From Oscillatoriophycideae cyanobacterium NC_groundwater_1537_Pr4_S-0.65um_50_18 (GTDB lineage: Bacteria > Cyanobacteriota > Cyanobacteriia > Elainellales > Elainellaceae): a stretch of DNA of 64,000 nucleotides. The notes below the pieces were generated by a model. The model saw only the letters and a list, made by a program, of their open reading frames with translations, was not told the origin of the DNA and did no database searches. Below are positions 42,901 to 50,717 of the stretch, in pieces; the stretch's first letter is position 1, and the number at the start of each line of letters is the position of its first letter. The stretch lies in contig JACQYI010000036.1 of the NCBI GenBank assembly GCA_016208305.1, positions 124,001 to 188,000 on the forward strand, given 5' to 3'. Both the position numbers and the translations under genes were made by a program.

Positions 42901-45882
42901 GTGCAGGCGCAGCGCGATCGCTTTGCCGCCGCCAATCGCGACCTAGACGAAGCCAACCAAAGGCTCGATCAAACCAATCAAGACCTGGGCAAAGCCAATC
43001 AGGAGTTAGATCAGACGCGGCAACAGGAAAGACGCATCCGCAACCGCACAGCAGTATCAGCAGCAGCCTTGCTGATCATTGCTACCGTTATATCGACGGT
43101 GCTCGTCCGCGATGCTGAACAGGATGCACTGCTGGCCCAGCAAAAGCTAGAGGATGCCAGCCGGGAGACAGAAATTGCCGAGCGAGGCAAACAGCAGGCA
43201 GAGCGGCAAGCGCAAGAGGCCAGCGATCGGCTCAAAACAGCCAATCTTCAGCGCCGGACTGCCCAAACAGAGGTAGACCGCGCCCAACGAGAGCTGAGTG
43301 CTGCCCAAGCCAACCTCAAGCAGCTCCAGCAGGGAACCGCCCAAGCCAGCGCTGCCCGCCAGCAGGCCGAGGCGCGGGTCAAAACCGCCGAAATTAAACT
43401 CAGCCAAGCCGAGGCTGCCCTCTATCAGGCCAATGCGGCGGTTCGAGTGGCGCAGGCCGAGCAGCAGCAGGCACGGGTGGCGCAGCAGGAAGCCCTAGAA
43501 GGCACCCGACTGGAAAGAGCGGGCACAGCAGCGCTACAGCAGTTTCAGTTTTCTCAGGCAGAGGCGTTGGTAGCAGCCGTTAAAGCAGGCAAAGCCCTGA
43601 AGGCGATCGTTCAACCCGGTTCTGCCGTAAGCCGTCCGCTCGATCAATATCCGGCAGTTAGCCCGCTGCTGGCCTTGCAGACCATTGCCGACAACATCCG
43701 CGAACAGGTGCAGGTGGGGGGCGATCAGGGCAGAATTCAGGCGGTACAGTTTAGCCCCAAAGGCGATCGCTTTATCACTGCCGGAGCCAACGGCAGCCTT
43801 CGCCTCTGGGATTTGCAGGGCAATCCTCTAGGGAAACCCATCACCGCCGATGCCAGTGGCCTGCGGGATGCGCGCTTTAGCCCCAATGGGCAGGCTGTCG
43901 TCACCTTGGGCAGCAGCGGCAGCGTTCGCCTCTGGGATTTGCAGGGCACCCTAAAACCGCTCAATTCTCCCCCAGTTACCAGCTTTCAATTGAGCGCCGA
44001 CAACCAGATCGTTACGGCAGATATCGACAACACCCTCCGCATCTGGAGCTTGCAGGGTGAGGCGATCGCCTCGCTACCCCAACCGGAAGGCATTGTCAGT
44101 CTGCAACTCAGCCCCGATCGCCAACATCTGGCTATTTTGGGAGACAGTGGCGCAGTCAAGCTGATCGATTTGCAAAGCCAGGAAGTCGAAATCCTTGCCA
44201 ACTTAGGGGCGACGAACGGCAGCCTCCAGTTCAGCCCTAACGGACGCTACTTGGCTCTGAGTAACGGCAAAGCCACCGTTTCGCTGTGGAATCTGCAAAC
44301 GCGCCAGGTTGCCCAAATTGGCGGGCAAATGGGCAACTTGCTCAGCCTTCAGTTCAGCCCTGACAGCCAGTATTTGGCCACAGCCGGAGAAGAAGGGACG
44401 CTGCGGTTGTGGGAAGTGGGCGATCGCTTCTGGCGTGCCGAGCCGTTCATCCAGCTTGTCGGGCGGGGTAGCGAATTTGCCGTTTTTCAGGGGCATCGGG
44501 GCACCATTCGCGGCATGCAGTTTAGCCCCGACGGTCAGATGATCATGACCCGCAGTGACGACAACACGCTGCGGCTGTGGGATCTGCGCGGCAACCCGAT
44601 CGCCCTCCTGCGCGGACATCGCGGCAAAATCGAGGCTATGCAGTTTAGCCCCAACGGTCAGACGCTATTGACAGGTGGAGCCGATGGCACCGCTCGTCTG
44701 TGGAATCTGCGTGGCAACCCGATCGCTGAATTGCCTGATCAGCAGGGTGACTACCGCGATCGCATGAGCCTGCACTTTAGCCCCACGAGTGAGCAGTTGA
44801 TTACAGGCGGCAAAGACGGCATCACCCGCCTCTGGTCTTTGCAGGGCAATCTTCAACGGGAGCTGAGCGATCGCCTCAGAGACATTCAAGACCTTCAGAT
44901 CAGCGCCAACGGACAAAAGCTGGCAGTGCTGGCTTACGGAACCTTGGGCACAACCATTCGCATCTGGGACGCGCAAGGCAACCTGCTGCACAAGTATCCT
45001 GAGCCGCAAACCAACCAGTTTAACCAAGACAATCTGCATGACTTGCGCCTGAGTCCAGAGGGGCAAGTCGTAGCGGTGCTAGGCGATCAGACGACCCCAA
45101 ACGGCAATCCTGCCCAAGACATCGTCCGGCTTTGGAACTTACAAACCAATCGGGTCAGAGCTTTGTCTCAGACGGGCATCCTGAGCTTGCAATTTAGTCC
45201 AGACGGCCAGCAGTTAGCGACAGGCGGCACCAACGGAACGCTCAACCTCTGGGATCGACAGGGTAATTTGATCCGATCGCTCTCAGGCAGCACAAGTGGA
45301 ATTCTAGCCCTCCAGTTCAGTCCTGAGGGTCAGCGGTTAGCCACCGGAGAAGCTGATGGGGCGGTGCGACTGTGGGAGTTGCAAAACGGGCAGGGCGATC
45401 GCACTACCACCTTTACAGGACATCGCGGCAACGTGCTGGCGGTACAGTTCAGCCCTGACGGTCAGCGGCTGGCGACGGGTGGAGCCGACGGCACCGCCCG
45501 CCTGTGGAACCTGCAAGGAAGTCAACTAGCCGAATTTCGCGGCCATCAGGGCAGCATTCTCAGCCTGCAATTTCGAGCCGACGGACAACGCCTCGCCACC
45601 CGCAGCGAAGACGGCACCACCCGCCTCTGGAGCCTGCAAGGACAGCAGATCGCCCAATACGACGGCTACCAATCTGCTCTTAGTCCAAACTGGCAGCAGA
45701 TCGCCACTGTAGGCAAAGCCCCCTCCAAAATAGAGAACGATCGCCTCAGCCGCGTTCGCCTTTGGCAAATCAACGACCTTAACGGTCTGCTGACGCGAAG
45801 CTGCAACTGGTTAAAACCCTACCTTGCCCACGCCCCCGATTTAGACGAAAGCGATCGGCGGATCTGCGATCCAGAGCTTTGA
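39955..45882 (+). CDS. Giant nSTAND P-loop NTPase with TPR, coiled coil, TM and WD40 repeats
   Basis: A 1975-residue signalling protein. Residues 1-200 form an unassigned alpha/beta domain (LGQFSLILVRCNYSRLRQMIL) that recurs, from memory, at the N-terminus of other cyanobacterial STAND proteins. Residues about 215-570 look TPR-like helical. The nSTAND NTPase follows, Walker A GASGVGKSS near 626 and Walker B LIFDQFEEFFF near 717, then a winged-helix-like region. A coiled coil, one hydrophobic segment (AVSAAALLIIATVISTVLV near 1032), and a long Gln/Ala coiled coil lead to about 16 WD40 repeats from 1260 (two propellers). The tail CNWLKPYLAHAPDLDESDRRICD is the usual ending of cyanobacterial nSTAND/WD40 proteins. 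Ligand-induced oligomerisation is expected. It stands alone. Confidence 0.88.
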   Translation: MPPSDPTRTAAILAANARSLQILERSLGLNLGQFSLILVRCNYSRLRQMILADLQTTSPLAMRELRLSPHTSSLHKAIQGLEGDRPQVLMVTGLESVGHLESLLAGANLVRDEFRKNFPLTLVLWTTDQVFQTLTEVAQDFRSFAAGSIAFKFPVDQLIYSLRQHADQLFETLLYAGGDRFLPNSALHLDIASPLRTELEFAVQDIHSSGQELDPELQASIDFLRGRDAQSRLEMDRAKIFYERSLAFWTSQESAQKLAQESVQESAQESAQPSDRPSAAHYRERKACLLFHLGCWWRRHARMRRAEYPAALLKAKQYFQDCLAIFREDGRQELIARFITTLGQTLQKLEDWQALEAIAQEGLSLHQQYDDPLRLAQDYGFLAEVALARSQRSSAQDLPLAEADWREAKTYAEQALEILDRAEQNLGRTLTQPQMAKAVGQDSQEGIHKTLSKPENQDVLNNTGAGSGGGLGASAPWEEDSLALAEAVHRGWYLLLLSRSLARLGERSAAIGHLEAARRDTRPQADPTLYIHILQALQSLYFAQARYLAAFRMKQQQRIVKQQYGFTAFVGASRLEPLQIANQGELSPSVAEAVVIQEIAASGRQQDVTRLVARVSLPRDKLTVIHGASGVGKSSILAVGLIPALRQKQTIEARQILPVLVSVYNGWVVSLEREMTRELEALGETPLNSPSFSRVADPPSLIRQLQQNSDRNLYTVLIFDQFEEFFFAYPEVRQRLSFYLFLKDCLNIPYVKVILSLREDYLHYLLEIDRVADLEVINHDILSKQIRYPLGDFTPKDARTVIRSLTARSQFSLEESLVTRLVSDLAGSLGGVRPIELQVVGAQLQDENITTLAEYQKLGNFPKETLVERSLEGVIRDCGAPNEAIAKVILFLLTTKEETRPLKTQTELTEELTLAKISHTREQLELVLEILVGSGLVLKIPEDPEPLHQLVHDYLVRFIRNPQESDSDLRVQLTAAQAEMASVQAQRDRFAAANRDLDEANQRLDQTNQDLGKANQELDQTRQQERRIRNRTAVSAAALLIIATVISTVLVRDAEQDALLAQQKLEDASRETEIAERGKQQAERQAQEASDRLKTANLQRRTAQTEVDRAQRELSAAQANLKQLQQGTAQASAARQQAEARVKTAEIKLSQAEAALYQANAAVRVAQAEQQQARVAQQEALEGTRLERAGTAALQQFQFSQAEALVAAVKAGKALKAIVQPGSAVSRPLDQYPAVSPLLALQTIADNIREQVQVGGDQGRIQAVQFSPKGDRFITAGANGSLRLWDLQGNPLGKPITADASGLRDARFSPNGQAVVTLGSSGSVRLWDLQGTLKPLNSPPVTSFQLSADNQIVTADIDNTLRIWSLQGEAIASLPQPEGIVSLQLSPDRQHLAILGDSGAVKLIDLQSQEVEILANLGATNGSLQFSPNGRYLALSNGKATVSLWNLQTRQVAQIGGQMGNLLSLQFSPDSQYLATAGEEGTLRLWEVGDRFWRAEPFIQLVGRGSEFAVFQGHRGTIRGMQFSPDGQMIMTRSDDNTLRLWDLRGNPIALLRGHRGKIEAMQFSPNGQTLLTGGADGTARLWNLRGNPIAELPDQQGDYRDRMSLHFSPTSEQLITGGKDGITRLWSLQGNLQRELSDRLRDIQDLQISANGQKLAVLAYGTLGTTIRIWDAQGNLLHKYPEPQTNQFNQDNLHDLRLSPEGQVVAVLGDQTTPNGNPAQDIVRLWNLQTNRVRALSQTGILSLQFSPDGQQLATGGTNGTLNLWDRQGNLIRSLSGSTSGILALQFSPEGQRLATGEADGAVRLWELQNGQGDRTTTFTGHRGNVLAVQFSPDGQRLATGGADGTARLWNLQGSQLAEFRGHQGSILSLQFRADGQRLATRSEDGTTRLWSLQGQQIAQYDGYQSALSPNWQQIATVGKAPSKIENDRLSRVRLWQINDLNGLLTRSCNWLKPYLAHAPDLDESDRRICDPEL

Positions 45883-46152
45883 GTCACGATCCGGGTAATA
45901 ACGCTATTCATCATCATTATTTAGATGATTGCACGAGACGAGTAAGACCCATATCAAAAATCTGTTTACTCTCTACCCAAAGATAGTAGAAAAGCTCTTC
46001 CCTTTGTCAGAAAATTCTGTTTGGTATGGCGATCGCGATCATGCTCAGAAAACTTTTGAACGTCAACGCATCACAAGTTCTCTTATCTTGATTCTCTTGA
46101 TCGTATTTATACTCGGCAACCTAAAAGTCAATTAACAGCAGAGAAGCTTCAT

Positions 46153-46929
46153 ATGATCGTTAACTTAATTGAGAATGGTTGGGAAGTCATTTATCATCGT
46201 GCCCATGCTTTGCTAGCAGCTCAGCTTGGCGGACATTGGCGCAAAAAAGATTCTCCTGAGCGTCTTTATGAAACGCTGGCTGCCATCTCTCACCATGATG
46301 ATCTGGCGCAAGAATGGCAAGGCAACCAACTCACGCCAACAGGCGCACCCCTAGACTTTAGACTCAGCTCTAGCGACTCCTTTGATGCGCTGGAGGAGTT
46401 AGTGGAAAACGCTCATTATCGAGGACGTTGGGTGACTTTGCTTACGTCCAAACATGTTTGTTTTCTGACTCAAGACAAGCAAGGCCAATCTCCTGAATGG
46501 GATCAGTTCTTGAAGAGACAAATGGAACTTCAGCAAGATTATCGCCAGCAGTTGGGGATTAGTGAAGAAGATGCAGAACGCGCTTATCAGTTTATGCAAT
46601 GGTGCGATCGCTTCTCTTTAATTCTGGCGCAACGAGAAATTCCTGAGGACGGACGTTCTCTAGAAATTACGAGCGGCATTGATGGTCAGCGGTATGATGT
46701 GCGTGAGTTAGAGGATGGTCATCTTACGGTAGAACCCTGGCCGTTTGAAGATGAAAAATTTACCGTTAATATCGAAGCTTGCTATCTGTCAGAATTGAAA
46801 TATGAGAGCAGTGAAGCGCTGATTGCAGCCATGCAACAGGCTCCCATTCAGGTGCTGGAGTGGACATTTACCCAAGTGCCTAGCCAAGAGGTGACTGAAA
46901 AAGAAAGCGTCATGGCTGGACGGGTGTAA
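46153..46929 (+). CDS. DUF3891 family protein
   Basis: The 258-residue protein fits DUF3891: MIVNLIENGWEVIYHRAHALLAAQLGGHW, AAISHHDDLAQEW, ARYL-type helix replaced by LVENAHYRGRWVTLLTSKHVCFL, and MQWCDRFSLILAQREIP. The HAHAL, HHDD and DRFS segments resemble an HD-domain arrangement of metal ligands, but no activity is established for the family. It ends 168 bp before the convergent PilB-like gene, with a perfect palindrome between. It follows the nSTAND gene by 270 bp; whether they share a transcript is unclear. Confidence 0.8.
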   Translation: MIVNLIENGWEVIYHRAHALLAAQLGGHWRKKDSPERLYETLAAISHHDDLAQEWQGNQLTPTGAPLDFRLSSSDSFDALEELVENAHYRGRWVTLLTSKHVCFLTQDKQGQSPEWDQFLKRQMELQQDYRQQLGISEEDAERAYQFMQWCDRFSLILAQREIPEDGRSLEITSGIDGQRYDVRELEDGHLTVEPWPFEDEKFTVNIEACYLSELKYESSEALIAAMQQAPIQVLEWTFTQVPSQEVTEKESVMAGRV

Positions 46930-47058
46930 ATCCCAGATATAGCCGTCACTTTCAGACAGAGAATCATGGATTCAATTAAGCCCAACCGTTTTTTGGAAGC
47001 GCAGCACTTCTAAAAAACTATGCCAGGTTCAGGAGATCGCAAAGTTCTCCAGCTTTTA

Positions 47059-47084
47059 GGGTTTTGTGGCGCGCCACAAAACCC
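47059..47084. terminator. Perfect 26-bp palindrome between convergent genes
   Basis: GGGTTTTGTGGCG is followed directly by its inverse CGCCACAAAACCC. It lies between the ends of the DUF3891 gene and the PilB-like gene and probably stops transcription from both sides. Confidence 0.65.
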
Positions 47085-47097
47085 CGATTTGAGATCC

Positions 47098-48834
47098 TTA
47101 AAATATTGGGTGCTGCTGATTGCAGGACAAATCGGTCTGGAATGTTTTTGGGGCGATGCTGTTTCGGGTCGCCTGAGCAGGCAGCGCTTCTCCCTGCTGT
47201 CGGGCAAAAGCGCTATGGGGCAAAACCCGGCGCACTTCCTCAACGGTGGTTAGCCCTTGGGTAATTTTGGCGATCGCCGCCATCAAAAACGAATCATACT
47301 GAATTTCATGCAGATAGCGACGCAGTTGGGTAACGGTGCCTTCGTAAATAATTTCTCGCACCCGGTCATCAATATTCAGCAGCTCAATCACGGCCTCTCT
47401 GCCCGAATAGCCTGACTGAAAACAGTGGGCACAGCCTTTACCTTTGCGCCAGCCGTGAGGGTTTGCCTCTTCTCGTTTCAAGCCCAAAAGTTTGAGGTCA
47501 GAAAGCGTTGGCAGGTAGGGTTCAGCACAGTGGGTGCAAACTTTGCGCACTAAGCGCTGAGCCACAATACCCAGCAGCGCATCGCTAACCAATCCTGGAT
47601 CAGGGCCAATGTCTTTGAGGCGAGGAATCACGCCGATCGCATCATTGGTATGTAGCGTCGTCAATACCAGGTGTCCGGTGAGGGCGGCTCTTACTGCCGT
47701 TTCTGCCGTTTCACTATCGCGAATTTCACCCACCATAATGATGTCGGGATCTTGGCGCAAGATCGCTCGCAACCCTGCTGCAAAAGTCATGCCAGCCAGC
47801 TCATGCACCTGGGTTTGGGTAATACCGGGCAGGACATATTCCACCGGATCTTCAACCGTAACGATGTTGACGGCATCTGTGGCGATCGTCTGGAGGCTGG
47901 TGTAGAGGGTGCTGGTTTTACCCGAACCCGTCGGCCCTGTAAAGATGATCATGCCCTGAGGTTCGCGCAGCCAGCCTTCATAAATTTCGCGGGTGCGATC
48001 GGAAAAACCTAAGTCCTGTACGGTACTAAAGGTATTTTGCTGACGCAGCAGCCGCAGCACCGCTTTTTCTCCCGCTTCGCCTTTATGAGCTGCAATGCAA
48101 GGAATCATGCTCACCCGCATATCCAAGCCTTGCTCTGCCTGATCGGTCATGTAGCGTTCGCTAATTCTGCCGTCTTGAGGGCGACGGCTTTCGGCAATAT
48201 CCATGTCGCACATGACTTTGAGCGAGACAATCACCCGACGACTAATCTCGGATGGCAGCGTGGTGACATGGCGCAAAATACCATCAATTCGGAAGCGAAC
48301 CCGCAGTCCGTCAGGTGCAGGAGCCAGATGAATGTCGCTGGCGCGGTTTCGCAGAGCGCTAGAAATTAAGGCCTTGATCCGTTCAATTTGGTTATCTACC
48401 TGCGACAGATAGAGTTCTGCCATTTCGGTGATGTCTTCTTGCTCTTGCTCGCCCGTCAGCGGATTGACATGCACTGAGGCATTCAGACGCTTGGTATCGA
48501 GACTTTGCAGCCGACTCCATTGGCGATAGCTTTTCTCAGCGATCGCAATCACCCGAATATCGGTGCGGAGCTGAGCGCTGAGCTGCTGCACAATGCCATC
48601 CGGAAGCGCCATCGGGCTACCCACATAGAAGCAGTTTTGCCAGAGCAGCAGCGGCATTACAGGCGGCAGAGCATAGCGATCGCCCAACATGCGCCAAAAC
48701 CGAGAAGACAGCTCGCGATCGAGCAAATCGAGCCGAACATTGCCTTCGACATCCACTAACAGGTCAAGCGCCTGCTCACAAGTAATCTGCTGCTGCTTGA
48801 GCTGCTGCCAGGCAGTGAAAAGAATGGCTTGCAT
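47098..48834 (-). CDS. GspE/PilB-type secretion or pilus ATPase
   Basis: The 578-residue protein has the GspE/PilB core: NRASDIHLAPAPDGLRVRFRIDGIL, Walker A FTGPTGSGKTSTLYTSLQ near 296, Asp box VNIVTVEDPVEYVLPGI, Walker B DPDIIMVGEIRDSETAETAVRAALTGH and His box LVLTTLHTNDA. A zinc tetracysteine, CTHC and CAHC, lies near 430-470. The N-terminal domain is shorter than the MshEN-bearing PilB of cyanobacterial type IV pili, and the last 40 residues (ALPAQATRNSIAPKTF...) are unstructured. It may power a pilus or competence system as a second PilB. No PilC or PilT gene is adjacent. Confidence 0.92.
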   Translation of the reverse strand: MQAILFTAWQQLKQQQITCEQALDLLVDVEGNVRLDLLDRELSSRFWRMLGDRYALPPVMPLLLWQNCFYVGSPMALPDGIVQQLSAQLRTDIRVIAIAEKSYRQWSRLQSLDTKRLNASVHVNPLTGEQEQEDITEMAELYLSQVDNQIERIKALISSALRNRASDIHLAPAPDGLRVRFRIDGILRHVTTLPSEISRRVIVSLKVMCDMDIAESRRPQDGRISERYMTDQAEQGLDMRVSMIPCIAAHKGEAGEKAVLRLLRQQNTFSTVQDLGFSDRTREIYEGWLREPQGMIIFTGPTGSGKTSTLYTSLQTIATDAVNIVTVEDPVEYVLPGITQTQVHELAGMTFAAGLRAILRQDPDIIMVGEIRDSETAETAVRAALTGHLVLTTLHTNDAIGVIPRLKDIGPDPGLVSDALLGIVAQRLVRKVCTHCAEPYLPTLSDLKLLGLKREEANPHGWRKGKGCAHCFQSGYSGREAVIELLNIDDRVREIIYEGTVTQLRRYLHEIQYDSFLMAAIAKITQGLTTVEEVRRVLPHSAFARQQGEALPAQATRNSIAPKTFQTDLSCNQQHPIF

Positions 48835-48858
48835 GAGTTTTGTAGAAAGACGAAGGAG

Positions 48859-49227
48859 TTATTGAGCAGCCTGACAAGGACGACCTTGTTGATCGATCGC
48901 GACGCAAACTTCGCCGTTGTTGGTGTTGGAATATCGCATTAGACCTGGAGGAAGGCTGCGGTTGGTTTGGCTCACGGTAATTTGGCGGTTGGGCAGGCTG
49001 GTATTTCTGCCGCACAGGCTGTTGAGATTCAGCGTGGTGCCTTCAGAGGTTTGCATATAACAGACTAAACTGTCATCGACAAACTGCGCTGTCGGCTGTA
49101 TCACTTGAGGCAAGGTTTCACCCCAGGCAGCGCCTGTCACGCTAACTATACCCGCCATAGAGCCAGCTATAGAGAAGGTCAGGGCGCTTGAGAAAAGAGC
49201 GATCGTTTTCATGGATTTCATCATCAT
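48859..49227 (-). CDS. Small secreted protein of unknown function
   Basis: I start at the first of three ATGs (49227), which overlaps the transporter stop as TAATG; AGG lies just upstream. A signal peptide (SMKTIALFSSALTFSIAGSMAGIVSVTGAAWG) precedes a mature domain of about 85 residues with four cysteines (LVCYMQTSEGTTLNLNSLCG, EVCVAIDQQGRPCQAAQ). This suggests a disulphide-bonded periplasmic protein. I do not recognise the family. It is last in the row DUF4331, TPR, nickel/cobalt-type transporter. The coupling to the transporter gene suggests a link to its function. Confidence 0.65.
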   Translation of the reverse strand: MMMKSMKTIALFSSALTFSIAGSMAGIVSVTGAAWGETLPQVIQPTAQFVDDSLVCYMQTSEGTTLNLNSLCGRNTSLPNRQITVSQTNRSLPPGLMRYSNTNNGEVCVAIDQQGRPCQAAQ

Positions 49228-50714
49228 TAACCTATAACTTGCATTAATGCCTTCGCAGAGATCCCGCAACCGATGAGGGTGATTCCCACGGCGCTAAGAA
49301 TCGGCAGTGCTCTGATAGAACGACTAGTGGAACGGCTGAACGTAGGTAGTTTCTGGAACAATTGCTTGGCGTAGACCAAGGCCAACCCTAAACCTGTCAG
49401 AACCCCTGCCAGCCCTAAACTGAAGGTCAACACCATTAATAACCCCAGAGTGACATTACCCAGGGCGATCGAGCTTAGCAGCAACACAAGCGCGGCCGGA
49501 CAGGGAACAAGTCCGCCAGAGATACCTAGCGCCAGCAAGCTTCGCCAAGTCATGGGGCTGCCGTCCGTTTCGGGAAGATGTGTGTGGTGATGTCCGTGAT
49601 GGGTGTGAGTGGGTGGGTGGGTGGGTGGGCGAGTGTGAATGGGTGGGTGAGTGGGTGGGTGATTATGGGTGTGAGTGTGGGGCGGGTGGTTATGATCAGG
49701 CTCGTGATGGTGATGCGTACCTAAGCTGTGATGAGATTCAGGATGAGGATGAATATGAGCAGCATGGGCATGTGCGAGAACTGGAAGTGCAGAAGCTGGG
49801 TGACTCTGATTGATCCTTATGCGATCGCCTTTTTTCTTCATCCGATCGCGTAGTAAATTAATGCCAATCGCAACCACCATCAAGCCTGAAATTAAACTGA
49901 GCCAGGGATAGATCTGTTCAGGCAAAATATACTGTGCTGCAAACAGTGTAATCAATCCTAGGACAAACACACCGATCGTGTGGGTAATGGTTGTGGTCAA
50001 AGCTAGGAAAATAGCGTGGCGTGGTGTCGCTCTCGTCCCGACCAAATAGGCTCCCACCATCGTTTTGCCATGTCCTGGCGTTAGGGAATGCATTGCACCC
50101 CAGACCAAAGCTCCGGCGATCGCGATCCACAGTCCTCTTTGGGCAAAATCTGGCAGGCCAGAGGCAGTAGCGTAGGTTTGCTGCGTGGGGGTAAAAATAA
50201 AGGATTTAAGCTGTTTACCTTGCAAAATAGTGGCAAGACAGCTCGAAGTTGAAATGCCTGGCAGAAACAAGTTGTAGTGAATTTGCAAGGTCTGGATTGG
50301 CTGCTGCCAAGAATAGTCTAGCAGCACTGTGCTGTGGGTGTCGGGCGCAATTTTGCTAGAAAGCGGTATGTTCACTTGCTCTACAGATTGCACCTTGAGG
50401 GTTGCAGCTTCAGCTCCGTTGGTGAACCGAATTTTTTCACCCAAAAAGGCTTGCAGTTTAGCCGCATGGGTCTGCACTTCTGCAGGCGAAAGTTGACCAT
50501 TGCGATCGCTATCAGCAAAAGCAACAAGACCTGTCGGAAAGGTCAGAGTCATCTGAGCATCGGTCGCGTTTATCCTCACTTCTGCTGCGGCCAAATCTGC
50601 CCAATGGGCTTGGCTAGGCGGTGCTGTAAAGAGTCCAATCAGCAAGATGCTTAACAGTACCAACAGGCTAAAAAAGCCAGTTCTGCGACTTGATCTGTAA
50701 AACCATCGATTCAT
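49227..50714 (-). CDS. Nickel/cobalt transporter-like membrane protein with His-rich loop
   Basis: The 495-residue protein has an N-terminal signal or membrane segment and then a periplasmic domain with an EF-hand-like loop (DSDRNGQLSPAEV). The membrane domain belongs to the NreB/RcnA-like group: ALVWGAMHSLTPGHGKTMVGAYLVG carries the HxxxxGHGK-type metal motif and GGLVPCPAALVLLLSSIALG the second signature. Between them lies a cytosolic or periplasmic loop of about 80 residues crowded with His (HAHAAHIHPHPESHH, HTHTHNHPPTHPP) in a repetitive pattern. It probably moves nickel or cobalt, most likely outward if RcnA-like. It overlaps the small secreted gene and lies 3 bp after the TPR gene, so the three are co-expressed. 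Confidence 0.87.
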   Translation of the reverse strand: MNRWFYRSSRRTGFFSLLVLLSILLIGLFTAPPSQAHWADLAAAEVRINATDAQMTLTFPTGLVAFADSDRNGQLSPAEVQTHAAKLQAFLGEKIRFTNGAEAATLKVQSVEQVNIPLSSKIAPDTHSTVLLDYSWQQPIQTLQIHYNLFLPGISTSSCLATILQGKQLKSFIFTPTQQTYATASGLPDFAQRGLWIAIAGALVWGAMHSLTPGHGKTMVGAYLVGTRATPRHAIFLALTTTITHTIGVFVLGLITLFAAQYILPEQIYPWLSLISGLMVVAIGINLLRDRMKKKGDRIRINQSHPASALPVLAHAHAAHIHPHPESHHSLGTHHHHEPDHNHPPHTHTHNHPPTHPPIHTRPPTHPPTHTHHGHHHTHLPETDGSPMTWRSLLALGISGGLVPCPAALVLLLSSIALGNVTLGLLMVLTFSLGLAGVLTGLGLALVYAKQLFQKLPTFSRSTSRSIRALPILSAVGITLIGCGISAKALMQVIG

Positions 50715-50717
50715 AGA

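Noticed and set aside
43011-45768. Many minus-strand ORFs opposite the nSTAND gene
   Set aside because: They are antisense shadows of the Gln/Ala-rich coiled coil and WD40 repeats.
45929-46135. 68-codon ORF with a hydrophobic end between the nSTAND and DUF3891 genes
   Set aside because: It needs a TTG start without a ribosome site and has no recognisable relative; a small membrane protein cannot be excluded but is not supported.
49580-49700. Regular GGGTGGGT repeats resembling a CRISPR or VNTR array
   Set aside because: They are coding DNA for the His/Pro-rich loop of the metal transporter; units are not separated by unique spacers.
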